Positions 62,850-64,000 of a stretch of DNA of 64,000 nt are shown one piece after another. The notes under the pieces were generated by a model. It did not search any database. It was not told the origin of the DNA and saw only the letters and a list, made by a program, of their open reading frames with translations. The position numbers and the translations under genes were made by a program. This DNA comes from Endozoicomonas sp. G2_1 (GTDB lineage: Bacteria; Pseudomonadota; Gammaproteobacteria; Enterobacterales; Alteromonadaceae), in contig NZ_JAGHQT010000001.1 in the NCBI RefSeq assembly GCF_017744155.1, positions 372,001-436,000 on the forward strand, written 5' to 3'. How positions within the stretch are numbered: the stretch's first letter is position 1; every line of letters begins with the position of its first letter.

Positions 62850-63878
62850 TTACTGTTTGTCACTTTCGCCAAAAACACCACCACGAATTATCACAGCCAT
62901 TACATAGTGCAAGTCTTCGGTTGTTGGTAATTCACCACCGCGCGCCCAGTTATCAAAGAAGGTATAAAAGTCTTGTTTGTCGGCTGGTGTGCGATACGCT
63001 TTGCCTAAATTAGTGACCGCGCCATAAGGTTCAATGGCGATAGGGCCTGCCGATTGCGCTGCATCGTTAAACTCTGGATACCAAGTATCAATAGTGCGAA
63101 GTGCATTGCCCAATTTTTGTGAGTGCATGGCAGCAATATCATTAACATCGTAGAGGGTTTTACTTTTCTCTCCTCTGCCTTTGTCAAAAATCAGCTCTTC
63201 ACTTGGGTAAACTTCTTGCGCTAAACCAAGTTGTGCGAAACAGGTAATTTCTAGCATTAAAAAGTCGTCATCACTTTCAAGTGCGGTTGCGATACGAGCG
63301 GCGAGTGACTTCACTTGCTCGTCAGCTTGATCAAAGTGCTTAATGCTGTAGCTGGTTGCATCAAACGTCCAAGTTTGTTCCGCGTCTTTATTTTTCGCTT
63401 TAACTTGTACTTCAATATTTTCAGCACCAACGCGGTTACGCCACAAAAAACGCGCATTAGCGATGTTTAACGCATAACGGTTGGCTAGCTCACTAAAGCC
63501 ATGGCTACCAATGTAATCTCTCACGGCTGCGCTATAACTTTGCTTGAAGTTAGCGTTATTACACGCAGAAGGCTCTGCTAAGCCACCCAGCACTTTCAGG
63601 GTAAAGTGCAGTTTTAAGGTGTCTTGATCTGGCGCTAATGAGCAAGTATCGACAATTTGCAGATTTGGTTTTTCAACCTCTGCGTTAAGTTTAGCTGGAT
63701 CGTTTTGAATTGCTTTTTTCAGGCGATTTGAAATGGTACCGCGAACCGATTTTTCCTCTAATGCTAGGGGTGTACTTTCATCTCGCTTATCCCAGCGGGT
63801 GCCGTACATATATCCTGCGCTTGGCACAAGTTTCTTTTCAAAGGCGAGTACGGTTGCTTTATCTGTTGCTTTAGCCAT
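62850..63878 (-). CDS. cas7f: Cas7f (Csy3) backbone protein
   Basis: A 342-residue type I-F backbone subunit that coats the crRNA spacer in the Csy surveillance complex. Strong Csy3 blocks: ATVLAFEKKLVPS, EEKSVRGTISNRLKK, RFLWRNRVGAENIEVQ, AMHSQKLGNALRTIDTWYPE and VIIRGGVFGE at the C-terminus. It is the same length as I recall for the Pseudomonas aeruginosa protein. GGAG precedes the start. Seventeen bases separate it from cas6f. Confidence 0.97.
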   Translation of the reverse strand: MAKATDKATVLAFEKKLVPSAGYMYGTRWDKRDESTPLALEEKSVRGTISNRLKKAIQNDPAKLNAEVEKPNLQIVDTCSLAPDQDTLKLHFTLKVLGGLAEPSACNNANFKQSYSAAVRDYIGSHGFSELANRYALNIANARFLWRNRVGAENIEVQVKAKNKDAEQTWTFDATSYSIKHFDQADEQVKSLAARIATALESDDDFLMLEITCFAQLGLAQEVYPSEELIFDKGRGEKSKTLYDVNDIAAMHSQKLGNALRTIDTWYPEFNDAAQSAGPIAIEPYGAVTNLGKAYRTPADKQDFYTFFDNWARGGELPTTEDLHYVMAVIIRGGVFGESDKQ

Positions 63879-63904
63879 GTGTGTTCTCCTTGTATTACGG
63901 CTGC

Positions 63905-64000
63905 TTAACTAAATTCGTCTATCGGTGATTGTTCATATGAAATTGGTGTCGCGAGTTGCTGATATTGCTTTTGCTGACACAAATAAAAATTGTTTTCTGA
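63905..64000 (-). CDS. 3' end of cas5f (csy2), truncated by window edge
   Basis: The minus-strand frame ends in TAA at 63905-63907 and runs off the right end of the window, giving the last 31 residues (ending SPIDEFS). By type I-F gene order (csy1, csy2, csy3, csy4) it should be cas5f (csy2), but the visible part is too short to identify by sequence. It ends 26 bases before the cas7f start, as expected in an operon. Confidence 0.6.
   Translation of the reverse strand, partial: SENNFYLCQQKQYQQLATPISYEQSPIDEFS

Overview
The window looks like the chromosome of a marine gammaproteobacterium, most likely an alteromonad (Colwellia/Thalassotalea type). This rests on four things: a Vibrio/Shewanella-style polar flagellar cluster with FlgO, FlgP and FlgT; the ygfB-pepP-ubiH-ubiI and gcvTHP blocks; an acuR-acuI pair; and a type I-F CRISPR-Cas locus. 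All family assignments come from reading the sequence and from recalled families; no database search was run.

Region by region. 1-5.2 kb: flagellin-modification genes (a truncated unknown, a FemAB/GNAT-like protein, an FAD oxidoreductase and a Maf/DUF115 protein). 5.2-27.2 kb: flagellar genes. On the minus strand these are fliT, fliS, fliD, flaG, two flagellins, flgLKJIHGF, flgEDCB, cheR and cheV; on the plus strand flgA and flgMN; then flgPO (minus) and flgT (plus). Readable promoters fit a sigma-54 then sigma-28 hierarchy: sigma-54 sites precede flgF and the upstream flagellin, and sigma-28 sites precede the other flagellin and flgMN. A tRNA-Arg(CCT) closes the region.

27.4-44 kb: accessory and housekeeping genes. 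These include acuI/acuR with two matching operators, several regulators (AraC x2, LysR), hydrolases, an orphan type IV pilin-like gene, Rof, a VOC protein, a TPR-GGDEF diguanylate cyclase, an M28 peptidase, a gamma-carbonic anhydrase-like protein and a Tat-exported dienelactone hydrolase. After the last one lies a duplicated scrap of the M28 gene's 3' end with its terminator, followed by an AT-rich two-gene unit (soluble protein plus four-TM protein) whose architecture resembles phage-exclusion RexA/RexB.

44.1-60 kb: gcvT-gcvH-gcvP and ygfB-pepP-ubiH-ubiI, blocks that are contiguous in E. coli but are separated here by about 6 kb. The intervening segment carries a QseE-QseG-QseF (GlrK-GlrG-GlrR) two-component operon, three tandem paralogous EF-hand proteins and a secreted unknown. 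Two perfect TGTTGC-N6-GCAACA palindromes and a sigma-54-like element lie between the kinase gene and the EF-hand genes, which suggests that the sigma-54 activator QseF controls the EF-hand genes.

60.1-64 kb: an alpha/beta hydrolase, then a type I-F CRISPR array (13 clear repeats, 12 spacers of 32 nt, plus one decayed repeat in register), its leader, cas6f (csy4), cas7f (csy3) and the 3' end of the next upstream cas gene, which runs off the window. All but the leader-distal repeat carry a mismatch at the top of the crRNA hairpin.
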